Below are positions 1 to 8,053 of a DNA stretch of 36,127 bases, piece after piece. The notes below the pieces were generated by a model. It worked only from the letters and a program-made list of their open reading frames with translations. It did no database searches and was not told where the DNA came from. Positions within the stretch are counted from its first letter, which is position 1, and each line of letters opens with the position of its first letter. The translations under genes were made by a program, and so were the position numbers. Origin of the DNA: Deltaproteobacteria bacterium (GTDB lineage: Bacteria; Desulfobacterota; Desulfarculia; Desulfarculales; Desulfarculaceae); NCBI GenBank assembly GCA_020444165.1, contig JAHLLK010000063.1, forward strand, positions 1 through 36,127, given 5' to 3'.

Positions 1-57
1 AGCTTGTTTGGGGTGGTCCCTGGCGCGCCCCGCAGGCTGTTTTTCAACAGCCTGCGA
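1..57 (+). repeat. 3' fragment of a type I multi-hairpin repeat
   Basis: The window opens inside a copy of the dispersed repeat also seen at 4521-4716 and, inverted, at 22261-22421. Visible are the right half of the S module (GCTTGTTTGGGGTGG, 2-16), the right arm GGCGCGCC (22-29), and a complete terminal hairpin of 10 bp: CGCAGGCTGT (31-40) with ACAGCCTGCG (47-56). The left part lies outside the window. Confidence 0.8.
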
Positions 58-567
58 AAATCATATATCATTTCACAAGAGTACGCGAGTAATCCAGCTC
101 GCTTTTTCGGTTCAATTTTTGGTGCAGGCCATCGGTAAACGTCAGTTATTAGTTACATTTTCCAGCCAAGGTCATTTTCAACCGCCCCGCCGGGCGGGTC
201 CCCTTGCCAGGTGGCCGCAGAGACCCAGGGGAGCCTGGCTAGCAGCTAGGAAGCAAGCAACTTGGCGTCCTTGGCAACCATCGCGGCCCAGCGCTTTTTT
301 GCTTGGCAGTCCGCGAGCCAGGCTTCAACCTTGGCCGTTGGTTCTTTGTCGGTTTCCTATGTTTGAAAGTTAAAAGGAATTTTTTCGCACGCGATAGACC
401 CCGAGATCAGACTTCCGGCGGGAGTCGAATCCGGCAACGCCTGGGGCTCGGCCGCTTCCTCGCCTGGCCTCAAGAGTCCGCAGCCCTTGCGGCCCGGCCC
501 CGGGTTGTCTCGGCCGCCCGGCCGGGCAGGGACCTGGGCTGCCACGGTGCCCGGGCAGCCCTCCGCC
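58..567. other. Intergenic stretch without a recognisable gene
   Basis: About 510 bases downstream of the minus-strand transporter gene. The first part (58-180) is AT-richer than its surroundings. I find no ORF with a convincing ribosome site, no tRNA fold and no clear terminator. Short open frames here have biased, low-information translations. Confidence 0.5.
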
Positions 568-1776
568 CTACCCTCCCACCAATCCCAGCCACCCCCAAGC
601 CAAGAAGAGCGTCACCAGCGTCACCGGCGCCCCGGCCCGGGCGTGGTCGCGCCAGCCCAGGCTCACCCCCAGGCGGGAGGCCTGGTCGGCCACGATCAGG
701 TTGGCGATGGAGCCCACCAGGAGGAGGTTGCCGGCCAGGGTGGAGGCCAGGGCCAGGGCCGGGCCGGCCAGGGGGCCCTGGGCCCAGGGCAGGAGCAGCA
801 TCACCGCCGGCACGTTGGAGACCAGGTTGGACAAGAGCGTGGTCACCACGAACAGCCCACCCGTACCGGGAGCGCCGCCGGCCGGCAGGAGCCTCCCCAC
901 CAGGCCCAGGCCCCCGGCTGTCTGGAAGGCGTGGTTCACCACGAACAGGCCGATGAACAGCACCAGGAGCTGCCAGTCCACCAGGGCCAGCATCTCCCGG
1001 GAGCGCATCCGCCGGGAGCACAGGAGGAGCCCCGCCGCGGCCAGGGCCGCCACCTCCCGGGGCCAGGGGCCCCAGAGAAAGGCGGCCACCAGCCCGCCCA
1101 GCACCACCAGGCCCTTGGTGGACTGCCAGCGGTTGAATTCCGGGGCCGGGGCCACGGGCGCCGGACCGGCCGCGGTCCAGGCTCCCCGCCACTGGGCGGC
1201 CACCACGGCCCACACCACCAGGAGCCCCAGGGCCACCGGCAGGGCGGCCAAGCCGAGGTAGGCCCCGAAGTCCAGGTGCAGGACCTGGCCGATGAGCATG
1301 TTCTGGGGATTGCCGATGAGGGTGGCCGCCGAGCCCACGTTGGCCGCCAGGGCCAGGGACAACAGGAAGGGTCGGGGGTCCAGGCCCCGGCGGGCCGCGG
1401 CTTCCACCAGCATGGGGGCCATGGCCAGGCACACGATGTCATTGGCCAAGAGCGCGGAGAGCACCCCGGCCGCCAGGGTCAACAGGCCCAACAGGGCCGG
1501 GGGCGAGACCCGGGCCCCGGCCAGGCGGCGCACCACCTCGGTGTAGAAGCCGCCCAAGCGGAGCTGGGCCGAGACCACCATCAGCCCGAACAAGAGCGCC
1601 AGGGTGGGCAAGTCCACCGCCCGGCCCAGCCCGGCCAGGAACTCCCGCTCGCCGGCCAGGAGGATCAGGGCGCCCAAGAGCGCCACCCCGGTGCGGTCCA
1701 GCCCCAGCCCGGGCAGCCGGCCCAGGATCATGCCCAAATAGACCAGGCCGAACACCGCCAGCACCAAGGGGTCCAA
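568..1776 (-). CDS. ArsB/NhaD-type (SLC13-like) anion transporter
   Basis: A 402-residue, very hydrophobic protein with about ten predicted membrane spans. It looks like the ion-transporter superfamily that holds ArsB, NhaD and citrate or sulfate carriers. The hallmark re-entrant segments are visible: NDIVCLAMAPMLVEAA in the middle and a related SNLVSNVPAVMLLLPWA near the C terminus. SAATLIGNPQNMLIG matches the family's substrate/Na+-binding loop. The start is TTG, chosen because GGAG lies 7 nt upstream and no better start is in frame. It has its own promoter (1836-1864), so it need not be co-transcribed with the riboswitch-controlled genes upstream. The substrate cannot be told from sequence. 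Confidence 0.85.
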   Translation of the reverse strand: MDPLVLAVFGLVYLGMILGRLPGLGLDRTGVALLGALILLAGEREFLAGLGRAVDLPTLALLFGLMVVSAQLRLGGFYTEVVRRLAGARVSPPALLGLLTLAAGVLSALLANDIVCLAMAPMLVEAAARRGLDPRPFLLSLALAANVGSAATLIGNPQNMLIGQVLHLDFGAYLGLAALPVALGLLVVWAVVAAQWRGAWTAAGPAPVAPAPEFNRWQSTKGLVVLGGLVAAFLWGPWPREVAALAAAGLLLCSRRMRSREMLALVDWQLLVLFIGLFVVNHAFQTAGGLGLVGRLLPAGGAPGTGGLFVVTTLLSNLVSNVPAVMLLLPWAQGPLAGPALALASTLAGNLLLVGSIANLIVADQASRLGVSLGWRDHARAGAPVTLVTLFLAWGWLGLVGG

Positions 1777-1835
1777 CGCACCGCTCCGGCAGGGGTTTCA
1801 CGCGCCGTTTTTCGGGCCGCGGCCCGTTTCGGCGG

Positions 1836-1864
1836 GATATACGCCGCGCAGAGCGGGGTGTCAA
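1836..1864 (-). promoter_or_regulatory. Sigma-70-type promoter of the transporter gene
   Basis: On the minus strand TTGACA (1864-1859), a 17-nt spacer and TATATC (1841-1836) form a near-consensus promoter about 60 nt upstream of the TTG start. A GC-rich palindrome, GGGCCGCGGCCC, lies in the short leader. Confidence 0.7.
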
Positions 1865-1879
1865 GCCAGCCCGCCCCCC

Positions 1880-1939
1880 GCCGCTGCCCCCGCCGTTGCC
1901 CCCGCCGTTGCCCCCGCCGTTGCCCCCGCCGTTGCCCCC
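1880..1939. repeat. Five tandem 12-bp repeats
   Basis: Unit GCCGTTGCCCCC, five copies, with the first carrying one T-to-C change (GCCGCTGCCCCC). The array lies between the stop of the TrpD-like gene and the promoter of the transporter gene. Near-identity of the units points to recent slippage expansion. Confidence 0.95.
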
Positions 1940-1955
1940 TGCCCGAGTTTACAAC

Positions 1956-3071
1956 TTAACTCACCTGGCTCAAAAGGCTTTCCAAGGAGCTGAGCCCCGC
2001 GCCGGGGTCCTGGTGCTGGGTCTGCACCAGGGTTTTGAGCCGCTCCAGGGCCGCGCCGTCGGCCAGGGCCTGGCGGGCCTGGTCCAGGCCCTGGGGCAGG
2101 CTGGCGGCCTTGCCGGTGAGCTTCAGCACCACCGCGGTGTTGGCGGCCAGAAAGTCGGCCAGGGGCCCCTCGTCCCGCCCGGCCAGCACCCGGAGCGCGG
2201 CCAGGGCGTTCCCCCGGGCGTCGCCCTTGGTGGCCACGTCGGCGTAGCGCGAGGGCTTGAGGCCGAAGTCCTCGGGCTCCAGGGTGTATTCCGTGAGCTT
2301 GCCCTCGACCAATTCCACGCAGTGGGTGGCGCCGCACACGCTGACCTCGTCGATGCCCTGCTCGGCCGGGTGCTCCCGGGAGGTGCCGTAGAGGCACAGG
2401 GCCCGGGTCACCCCGATCTGGGCCGCGATCTCGGCCATGAGCCGGGCCAGCTCGCGCTTGTACACCCCCAGGACCAGGGTGGTGGCCGCGGGACAGGGCA
2501 TGGTCAGGGGGCCCACGATATTGAAGATGGAGGTGAAGCGCATGTGCTGGATCAGCCGCGCCCAGCCGGCCTTCAAAAAACTCTCGCCGGGCAGATAGGC
2601 CAGGCCGCAGGTCTCCAGGGACTTTTCGGCCAGGGCCAGGGGGCTGGCCAAGTCCACCCCGAAGGCGCCGAAGATCTCGCTGGCCCCGGACACCCCGGTG
2701 ACCCGCTGGGCCCCCTTCTTGGCCACGTAAACCCCGCAGGCCGCGGCGATCACCGCGGTGGGCGAGGACACGTTCACCGTCTTCAGGTAGTCCGAGCCGG
2801 TGCCCACGATGTCGCAGGCCGGCTCGGGCAGGTTGGGGGCGATGGTCTGGGTGTCGAAGCGGTGCACCGCTTCCCAGCACCCGGCGATCTCCGGAGTGGT
2901 GGGGCCCTTGGCGATGTGGGCGGCCAGGAAGGCGCCCTGTTGCAGGTCCGGCTGCTCGCCCAAGAGAATCTGGCGGTAGCACTCCAGGGACTCCTCCCGG
3001 CTCAGGTCCCCACCCGCGGTCAACCGGCCGATCACCCGGCCGAACTCTTTCAGCTTTTCCTCTGAGTACAT
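1956..3071 (-). CDS. TrpD-like phosphoribosyltransferase under cobalamin-riboswitch control
   Basis: 371 residues, homologous along its length to anthranilate phosphoribosyltransferase (TrpD), which joins an aromatic substrate to PRPP. The PRPP loop reads DIVGTGSDYLKTVNVSS (usual GTGGD) and the second loop KKGAQRVTGVSGASE (usual KHGNRxVSSxSGSAD). The C-terminal IFNIVGPLTMPCPAA motif is kept. The stretch that binds anthranilate in TrpD (HPAxxxxAPVR) is replaced by KAGWARLIQHMRF, so a different acceptor is likely. ATG at 3071 is preferred over TTG at 3077 because AAAGGGG is then correctly spaced. It sits 12 nt after the dehydrogenase gene in the same riboswitch-controlled unit. No other trp gene is nearby. 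I infer a role in cobamide (lower-ligand) metabolism; plain tryptophan synthesis is the alternative. Confidence 0.8.
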   Translation of the reverse strand: MYSEEKLKEFGRVIGRLTAGGDLSREESLECYRQILLGEQPDLQQGAFLAAHIAKGPTTPEIAGCWEAVHRFDTQTIAPNLPEPACDIVGTGSDYLKTVNVSSPTAVIAAACGVYVAKKGAQRVTGVSGASEIFGAFGVDLASPLALAEKSLETCGLAYLPGESFLKAGWARLIQHMRFTSIFNIVGPLTMPCPAATTLVLGVYKRELARLMAEIAAQIGVTRALCLYGTSREHPAEQGIDEVSVCGATHCVELVEGKLTEYTLEPEDFGLKPSRYADVATKGDARGNALAALRVLAGRDEGPLADFLAANTAVVLKLTGKAASLPQGLDQARQALADGAALERLKTLVQTQHQDPGAGLSSLESLLSQVS

Positions 3072-3083
3072 GGTCAAACCCCT

Positions 3084-4088
3084 TTAAGGTTCCAGCACAA
3101 TCTTCAAGTAATCGCCGGAAGCGGCCAGGCGGAAAGCTTCCGGAGCCGCGGCCAGGGGCAGAACCCGGCTCACCAGGTCGGCGGCCGGCGCCTGCCCCGT
3201 GGCCAAAAGCCCCAAGGCTTCGCGGCATTGGGCCAATGTGCAGCCATAGGCGCCGGTGAGGGTCTGCTCGCCGTAGTGCAGGCGGTTCAGATCTAGTGAC
3301 AGTGATTGCTTCAATCCTGAGAAGAGCACCAGCCGACCGCCCAGGGCCAGGAGGTCCAGGCCCCAGGCCAAGGCCTCCGGCGCGGGGTTGGCCGGGATGA
3401 CCACCGCGGCCCCGCCGCCCAGCAACTCCCGGGCCCGGGCCACCGGGTCCCCGGCCGAGGCGTCCAGGCTGGGGCCGGCCCAGGCCGTGAGCCGGGCCGG
3501 GTTCAGGTCGGCCAACAGCACCGTGCCCGCGCCCCGGGCCCGGGCCGCGGCGGCGGCCAGGCGGCCCACCACTCCGGCCCCCAGCACCACCACGGCTTCC
3601 CCCGGGGCCAGGCCGGCCCGGCTGAGCGCGTTGAGCCCGCAGGCCAGCGGCTCGGCCAGGGTGGCGGTCACGGGCGACAGCCCCGGCGGCAAGGGGATGA
3701 GGGCCCGGTCCGCCTCCTCCACGGCCAGGTAGCCGGCCATGCCCCCGTCGGCCGAAAAGCCCAGCACCCGGATGGCGGCGCAGAGGTTGTCCCGGCCGGC
3801 CCGGCAGGCCGGGCACTCGCCGCAGACCAGGCCCGGAAACACCAGCACCGGGTCCCCGGGCCGCCAGCCCCGGACCTCGGGGCCCACGGCCGCCACTTCG
3901 CCGGCGGTTTCGTGGCCCAGGACCCGGGGCAGGGTCAGCTCCTTGTGCCCGGCCCGGAACATCTTCAGGTCCGAGGCGCAAATGCCCGCGGCCCTCACCC
4001 GCACCACCGCCCCCCGGGGCGGACAGGCCGGACAAGGCAGCGTCTCCAGGCGGAGGTCACCCGGCCCGTGCAGCCGGGCCGCCGGCAT
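3084..4088 (-). CDS. Zinc-dependent medium-chain dehydrogenase
   Basis: 334 residues of the medium-chain alcohol/threonine/sorbitol dehydrogenase family. Catalytic zinc region: GICASDLK and GHETAGEV. Structural zinc: four Cys in CGECPACRAGRDNLC. The Rossmann nucleotide motif is GAGVVGRLAAAAARARG. The frame stays open upstream to 4307, but that extension runs through the terminator and riboswitch. The start is therefore ATG at 4088, whose translation begins MPAARLHGPGDLRL and matches the family's N terminus. No strong ribosome site is visible. First gene of the riboswitch operon. Substrate unknown; its regulation suggests a link to cobamide metabolism or a B12-replaceable step. Confidence 0.85.
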   Translation of the reverse strand: MPAARLHGPGDLRLETLPCPACPPRGAVVRVRAAGICASDLKMFRAGHKELTLPRVLGHETAGEVAAVGPEVRGWRPGDPVLVFPGLVCGECPACRAGRDNLCAAIRVLGFSADGGMAGYLAVEEADRALIPLPPGLSPVTATLAEPLACGLNALSRAGLAPGEAVVVLGAGVVGRLAAAAARARGAGTVLLADLNPARLTAWAGPSLDASAGDPVARARELLGGGAAVVIPANPAPEALAWGLDLLALGGRLVLFSGLKQSLSLDLNRLHYGEQTLTGAYGCTLAQCREALGLLATGQAPAADLVSRVLPLAAAPEAFRLAASGDYLKIVLEP

Positions 4089-4150
4089 GAAAGCCGGCAG
4101 GTTGGCCGGCTCGCTTTGTCTCACCGTTCCCAATTCGCTATGCCCCAAAT

Positions 4151-4181
4151 AAAAAACCCCCGCCCCAAATGGGCGAGGGTT
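4151..4181 (-). terminator. Rho-independent terminator of the cobalamin riboswitch
   Basis: On the minus strand a 10-bp GC-rich stem (ACCCTCGCCC with GGGCGGGGGT, one G-U pair) with an ATTT-centred loop is followed by TTTTTT. It lies between the aptamer and the first gene, as expected for control by premature termination. Confidence 0.85.
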
Positions 4182-4223
4182 GCCTTTGCCATTGGCCGCC
4201 GGACCAGCCGGCTCCCCCAGCGC

Positions 4224-4385
4224 ACGCCCGTCCGTCTTCTGGCTCCCGGGTCTTCCTCCGCTCCGCCTTCCCACCCCGCTGGGGCGGGGCAGTGGCCTCT
4301 GGAGCATTGTCTCCGGTCACAGCGGCGGGACCGCCACGGAATTTCACCGTGTTCCGAGGGCCGGCCGCAGCCGGCCAACGGGCGT
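4224..4385 (-). promoter_or_regulatory. Cobalamin riboswitch
   Basis: Read on the minus strand, the conserved cobalamin aptamer blocks appear in order. They are ACGGTGAAATTCCGTGGCGG, then GTCCCGCCGCTGTGACCGG, then GCCACTG, then GGTGGGAAGG, then GAGCCAGAAGACG. The P1 stem closes between ACGCCCGT (4385-4378) and ACGGGCGT (4231-4224). A promoter lies just upstream (4434-4406) and a terminator downstream (4181-4151), so cobalamin binding should switch off the dehydrogenase and TrpD-like genes. Assigned by eye from consensus blocks. Confidence 0.9.
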
Positions 4386-4405
4386 CGCTTGCAGGTTTTG
4401 TTACT

Positions 4406-4434
4406 GGTTAGCACGGGCGAAGCCGCGGCGTCAA
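4406..4434 (-). promoter_or_regulatory. Candidate promoter of the riboswitch operon
   Basis: Minus strand TTGACG (4434-4429), a 17-nt spacer and CTAACC (4411-4406). The -35 is good and the -10 weak. The predicted start is about 12 nt before the aptamer P1 stem, which fits the riboswitch boundary. Confidence 0.5.
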
Positions 4435-4520
4435 GCCCTAGAATATTACCAGGAATTGCACGCCGGGCCTTGCAATCCCCCCAAGCCGACGGGTATCAAT
4501 GAGAGAGTAGTCGGCTTGCG

Positions 4521-4716
4521 AGATGTTGAAAAAGTCCACCCCTGGACGTTTTCAACCAAACCAGGCCAAAACGTGGTTTGGCCTGGTTTGGCAAATTGCT
4601 TGCTTTTTTCCAAGCCGCACAATTTGGCGCGCCATCGTCGGAGCCCCCGGCAAGCCGCTTGCTTGTTTGGAGTGAATCCGCGGCGCGCCTGGCAGGCTGT
4701 TTTTCCACCGCCTGCC
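4521..4716 (+). repeat. Type I multi-hairpin repeat, full copy
   Basis: Consecutive hairpins: GTTGAAAAAGTCCA (4525-4538) with 4543-4556, one mismatch. Module B: 13-bp stem 4558-4570/4577-4589 around loop ACGTGG. Module C: CAAATTG (4592) with CAATTTG (4620). Module D: GGCGCGCC arms (4626 and 4682) enclosing an S hairpin. Module E: GGCAGGC (4691) with GCCTGCC (4710). It ends 18 nt before the DUF1638 start codon. Similar to the inverted copy at 22261-22421. Confidence 0.85.
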
Positions 4717-4734
4717 AAACCAAGGGAGACCGCC

Positions 4735-5523
4735 ATGCCTGTTCTGGGGGTGCTCATCTGTGAAGTGTTGGAGACGGAGTTTGCCTGGCTCTTGGCCGGC
4801 GACCCGGAACTGGCGCGGGTCAGCCACCTGTCCGACCAGTACTCCCAGGGTTTCGCCCGGGAATACCAGGCCTTTTCCGGCCGGGATTCCCGACATTTGG
4901 CCGGTTTGGGCTACTTCCATCCCCTGGAAGACGATGGCTGGGAGGCCCTGGTGCGGGTCTTGAAGCTGGGCCTGCACGACCACCGGCCGAGCCTCAAGGA
5001 AGGCGTGGTGGCCGCGGCCCAGGAATTGGCCCTGGAGGTGGACGCCCTCTTGTTGGGCTATGGCCTGTGCGGCAACGCCTTGGAAAAACCCGAGGAGCTT
5101 TTGGCCGGCCTGGGGATTCCCGTGATCCTGCCCTGGGACCAGGACCACGCGGTGGATGACTGCGTGGGGCTGATAATCGGGGGGCGGGAGGCCTACTACG
5201 CCGAGCAATGCCAGGAAGCGGGCACCTTTTTCATGACCCCGGGCTGGAGCCGCCACTGGACCCACATCGTGGAAAAGCACTTTGGCGGCGAAAAATTCGC
5301 CCGGCGCATGTTGGCCAACTACACCCGCTCCCTGCTTCTCACCACCCCGGCCATGCCCCAGGCGGAGATGTCCCGCAATCTTCAGGGATTTGACGAGCTT
5401 TTCGGGCTGCGGACCGAGGCCCGCCCCGGAGACATGAGCATGCTGACCGAGGCCTGGCAGAGGGCCAAGAACGCGGCCCAGGCCGCCCGTCCGCCGGCGC
5501 GGGCCGGAGTTGCCGGGAGGTAG
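4735..5523 (+). CDS. DUF1638 family protein
   Basis: 262 residues of the DUF1638 family, a group repeatedly found beside corrinoid methyltransferase genes in methanogens and anaerobic bacteria. Its biochemical role is unknown to me. Conserved features visible are LLLGYGLCGNAL, DCVGLIIGG and FFMTPGWSRHW, the GLCG Cys being a likely functional residue. No signal peptide or membrane segment, so cytosolic. ATG at 4735 follows GGGAG; longer in-frame starts run back through the repeat and the antisense riboswitch. It is 3 nt from the next gene, so the two are translationally linked. Confidence 0.8.
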   Translation: MPVLGVLICEVLETEFAWLLAGDPELARVSHLSDQYSQGFAREYQAFSGRDSRHLAGLGYFHPLEDDGWEALVRVLKLGLHDHRPSLKEGVVAAAQELALEVDALLLGYGLCGNALEKPEELLAGLGIPVILPWDQDHAVDDCVGLIIGGREAYYAEQCQEAGTFFMTPGWSRHWTHIVEKHFGGEKFARRMLANYTRSLLLTTPAMPQAEMSRNLQGFDELFGLRTEARPGDMSMLTEAWQRAKNAAQAARPPARAGVAGR

Positions 5524-5526
5524 GCC

Positions 5527-7944
5527 GTGAATCGTCAGGCGCTGTTGGTGGGCCACTTCACCGCCGGGTTTCCCGGCAGCGATCCGGCCACATCCCTGGA
5601 GGCCGGCATCCCCGGCCTGGCCGTGACCCAGGTGGGCGGCGGGTTGGAGATCCTCACCCACCTGGCCCAGGAGCCCGAGCGTTACGCGGTGGTCATTCTG
5701 GACCTGGCCGCGGCGGGTCTGCCGGCCGACGCCCTGTTGCAGGGCATCCGGGAGGTGAACCCCAAGCTGGAGATCATTCTCCTGACCGAAGGCGAGGACC
5801 AGCTTCTCACCGGGGCTCTGGCGCCCGGCCCCCGCCCCTTGCTGCTCCGCTCCCCGGTGTCGCCGGAGGTGTTGGTCTCGGCCGTGTCCAAGCTCCTGGA
5901 GCTGGTGGCCAGCCGCGAGGAGCACGCCCGGGTGCAGGACGGCTTCCGCCGCCACCTCTCCCTGGCCCGCAAAAACGTGGAGGCCATCCTGGCCCTGATG
6001 AACCGGCCGGTGGGGGTCGGCATCATCAGCACCCGGCGCGACGGCTTCATCACCTTCTACAACCCGGTGGCCCGCCAACTCACGGGCTACAGCCAGGACG
6101 AGCTGCCCCACATCCGCAAATGGGCCGAGACGCTCTTGCGTGATCCCGGCAGCATGATGACCGTGTTGACCTCGTTGACCCGCTTCTGGTCCCAGGGCGC
6201 GGCCCGCGAGGAAATGCCGCTCCGCATCCGGCACAAGGACGGCCGCATCCTCACCCTGTCGGCCACCACCCTGGTGTTGCAGGACGACCGGGGCGAGCCC
6301 CGGCAGTTGGTGATCCTCATCTTCGACCCCAAGGACCGGGCCGAGGCCAAGGCTTGCAAGACCCTGTTGGAGCAGAGCGACCTGGGGTTCTACGTCTATC
6401 ACCGCCAGTCGGGCTTCCAGTCCATCACCCCCAACGCCCTGGCCCTGATGAACAAGGCCTTTGACCTGGATCTGCACACCGAGGACATCCGGGGCCGGCA
6501 GATCCACGAGCTGCCCCTGCCCGACGGCACGGCCAGCCGCTGGCAGGGCTGGGTGGAGCGCCAGGGCGACAGTCCCGGCAACCGCCCCAGCCTGCCGCCC
6601 CTGGGCCTGCCGGGTCGGCGCATCGTGGAGCACAGCCTGGTGGCCCCTTACCAGCTCCAGGAGGACGGTCCCGGCGGAGTGGTGGCCCTGGTGCGGGCCC
6701 GGGAGGATCTCCTGGCCGAAACCCACGCCGGCCTGGGGCACTCCGAACTGTGCGAGTTGACCTTGCAGGAGATCCCCTATGCCTTTTTGCTGCTCCGGGC
6801 CGAGCGGGCCGGGGGCGGCGAGGTGACCGATTTCCGTTGTCTGGCCCTGAACCGCGCCGCCCGCCGCCTCCTGGGCCGGGGAGAGACCGAGCCGGCCGAG
6901 GCGCTCCTCTTGTCCCAGCTGGTGGCCAACCCCGGATCCCGGGAGCGCCTTTTCGGGCGGCTGGTGGCCATCACCGAGACCGGCGGCCAGGAGTCGTTTG
7001 AGTTCACCCTGCCGCTCCGGGTCGAGGAGGCCCATCTGCACCTGGTGTACTTCTGGCTGGGCAAGGTGGGCGACGGCGCGGCCGTTTTTTTCCGCGATGT
7101 CACCGAAAAACGCGAAGAGGAAAAGGCCCTCAAGCAGTACCAGCACATTTTCGCCCACATGGAGGAGTCCATTGTGGTCACCGACCTGGAGGGCAACATC
7201 ATCGACTGGAACCCGGCCAGCGAGCGCATGTACGGCTACCGCAAGGAAGAGATCCTGGGCAGCCCGGCATTTCTGCTGACCAGCGACCGCGCCGGCGAGC
7301 CCCTGCACCAGGAAGCGCGGGAGATTCTCCGGGACGGCGACGTGTGGAAAGGCGAGTACCGCTTCACCCGCCGCGACGGCCAGCCCGGGGTGGCCAGCAC
7401 GGTGTTCGCGGTGCTCCGGGACGACCGCGGCCGGCCCTACGGCACGGTGGGCCTCAGCCACGACGTGACCGAGAGCAAGAAGATGGAGGAGCGGCTGAAG
7501 ATCCGCACCCGGGAGTTGCAGGAGAAAAACCTGGCGCTAAACACCCTGTTACGCCACGCGGAAGAGGAGCGGCTCCGGGCCTGCCAGCAGGTGGCGGCCG
7601 AGGTGACCAGCAAGTTCACCGAGGGCCTGCAGCAGATCGTGGGCTCCAAGCACAGCCCCGAGACGGTGGATCACCTGAGCCGGGCCATGTTGCAGGACCT
7701 GGGCCAAGAAAACACCAAACCCGAGTTCCGCGGTCCGGGCGATCCCCTGGCGGCCCTCTCCAGCAAAGAGATGGAAGTGGCCCGCCTGATCCGCCTGGGC
7801 AAGACCACGGACGAAATTGCATTTTTGTTGGAAAAAAGCACCGACACGGTGCGTTTGCAGCGGATTTCCATCCGCAAGAAATTGGGTCTCAGCCGGCGGG
7901 ACCACAACCTACAGGAAGCCCTGAAGCAACTAGATATTTTCTGA
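5527..7944 (+). CDS. PAS-domain transcriptional regulator with receiver-like N terminus and LuxR-type HTH
   Basis: 805 residues. The N terminus (about 1-125) resembles a response-regulator receiver (VVILDLAAAGLPADAL, EIILLTEGED). Several PAS-type sensory modules follow. Clear ones are near 145-270 (GIISTRRDGFITFYNPVARQ) and 520-655 (SIVVTDLEGNIIDWNPASER); weaker ones lie between. The C terminus (about 735-800) is a LuxR-type HTH (LSSKEMEVARLIRLGKTTDE, TVRLQRISIRKKLGLS). GTG at 5527 has GGGAGG upstream. It lies directly before the methyltransferase unit, whose upstream DNA carries repeated boxes and a palindrome (7959-8094). I infer it controls that unit. Input ligand unknown. Confidence 0.85.
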   Translation: MNRQALLVGHFTAGFPGSDPATSLEAGIPGLAVTQVGGGLEILTHLAQEPERYAVVILDLAAAGLPADALLQGIREVNPKLEIILLTEGEDQLLTGALAPGPRPLLLRSPVSPEVLVSAVSKLLELVASREEHARVQDGFRRHLSLARKNVEAILALMNRPVGVGIISTRRDGFITFYNPVARQLTGYSQDELPHIRKWAETLLRDPGSMMTVLTSLTRFWSQGAAREEMPLRIRHKDGRILTLSATTLVLQDDRGEPRQLVILIFDPKDRAEAKACKTLLEQSDLGFYVYHRQSGFQSITPNALALMNKAFDLDLHTEDIRGRQIHELPLPDGTASRWQGWVERQGDSPGNRPSLPPLGLPGRRIVEHSLVAPYQLQEDGPGGVVALVRAREDLLAETHAGLGHSELCELTLQEIPYAFLLLRAERAGGGEVTDFRCLALNRAARRLLGRGETEPAEALLLSQLVANPGSRERLFGRLVAITETGGQESFEFTLPLRVEEAHLHLVYFWLGKVGDGAAVFFRDVTEKREEEKALKQYQHIFAHMEESIVVTDLEGNIIDWNPASERMYGYRKEEILGSPAFLLTSDRAGEPLHQEAREILRDGDVWKGEYRFTRRDGQPGVASTVFAVLRDDRGRPYGTVGLSHDVTESKKMEERLKIRTRELQEKNLALNTLLRHAEEERLRACQQVAAEVTSKFTEGLQQIVGSKHSPETVDHLSRAMLQDLGQENTKPEFRGPGDPLAALSSKEMEVARLIRLGKTTDEIAFLLEKSTDTVRLQRISIRKKLGLSRRDHNLQEALKQLDIF

Positions 7945-7958
7945 GTTTTTCCGCTTTT

Positions 7959-8019
7959 TAGACCTTACCCCCCTCCTCATCTAGACTTTACTAGACTTTT
8001 AATGCCCAAACATAGACTT
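7959..8019 (+). promoter_or_regulatory. Four helically phased TAGAC-boxes
   Basis: TAGACCT (7959), TAGACTT (7982), TAGACTT (7992) and TAGACTT (8013) are spaced 23, 10 and 21 bp, close to whole turns of the helix. They sit immediately upstream of and overlapping the -35 at 8018. This is the arrangement of an activator array. The PAS/LuxR regulator encoded next door is the obvious candidate (inference). Confidence 0.55.
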
Positions 8020-8046
8020 GACACCGCGCTCAACAAAACTGTATCA
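8018..8046 (+). promoter_or_regulatory. Promoter of the methyltransferase operon
   Basis: Consensus TTGACA (8018-8023), a 17-nt spacer and GTATCA (8041-8046). The -35 is perfect and the -10 weak, consistent with an activated promoter. Confidence 0.55.
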
Positions 8047-8053
8047 CAGTTTT
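8035..8053 (+). promoter_or_regulatory. Operator palindrome over the -10
   Basis: AAAACTGT (8035-8042), ATC, ACAGTTTT (8046-8053): a perfect 8-bp inverted repeat with a 3-bp centre covering the -10 region. A diverged second copy, AAACTGAATCACTC at 8081-8094, lies 45 bp downstream. Confidence 0.6.

Noticed and set aside
4089..4307. A 73-codon N-terminal extension of the dehydrogenase
   Set aside because: It would translate the riboswitch terminator and part of the aptamer; the family N terminus matches the ATG at 4088.
4552..7461. A 969-codon open frame on the minus strand
   Set aside because: It lies opposite the DUF1638 and PAS/LuxR genes, has a His/Gln/Gly-rich translation with no family resemblance, and is a mirror of high-GC codon bias.
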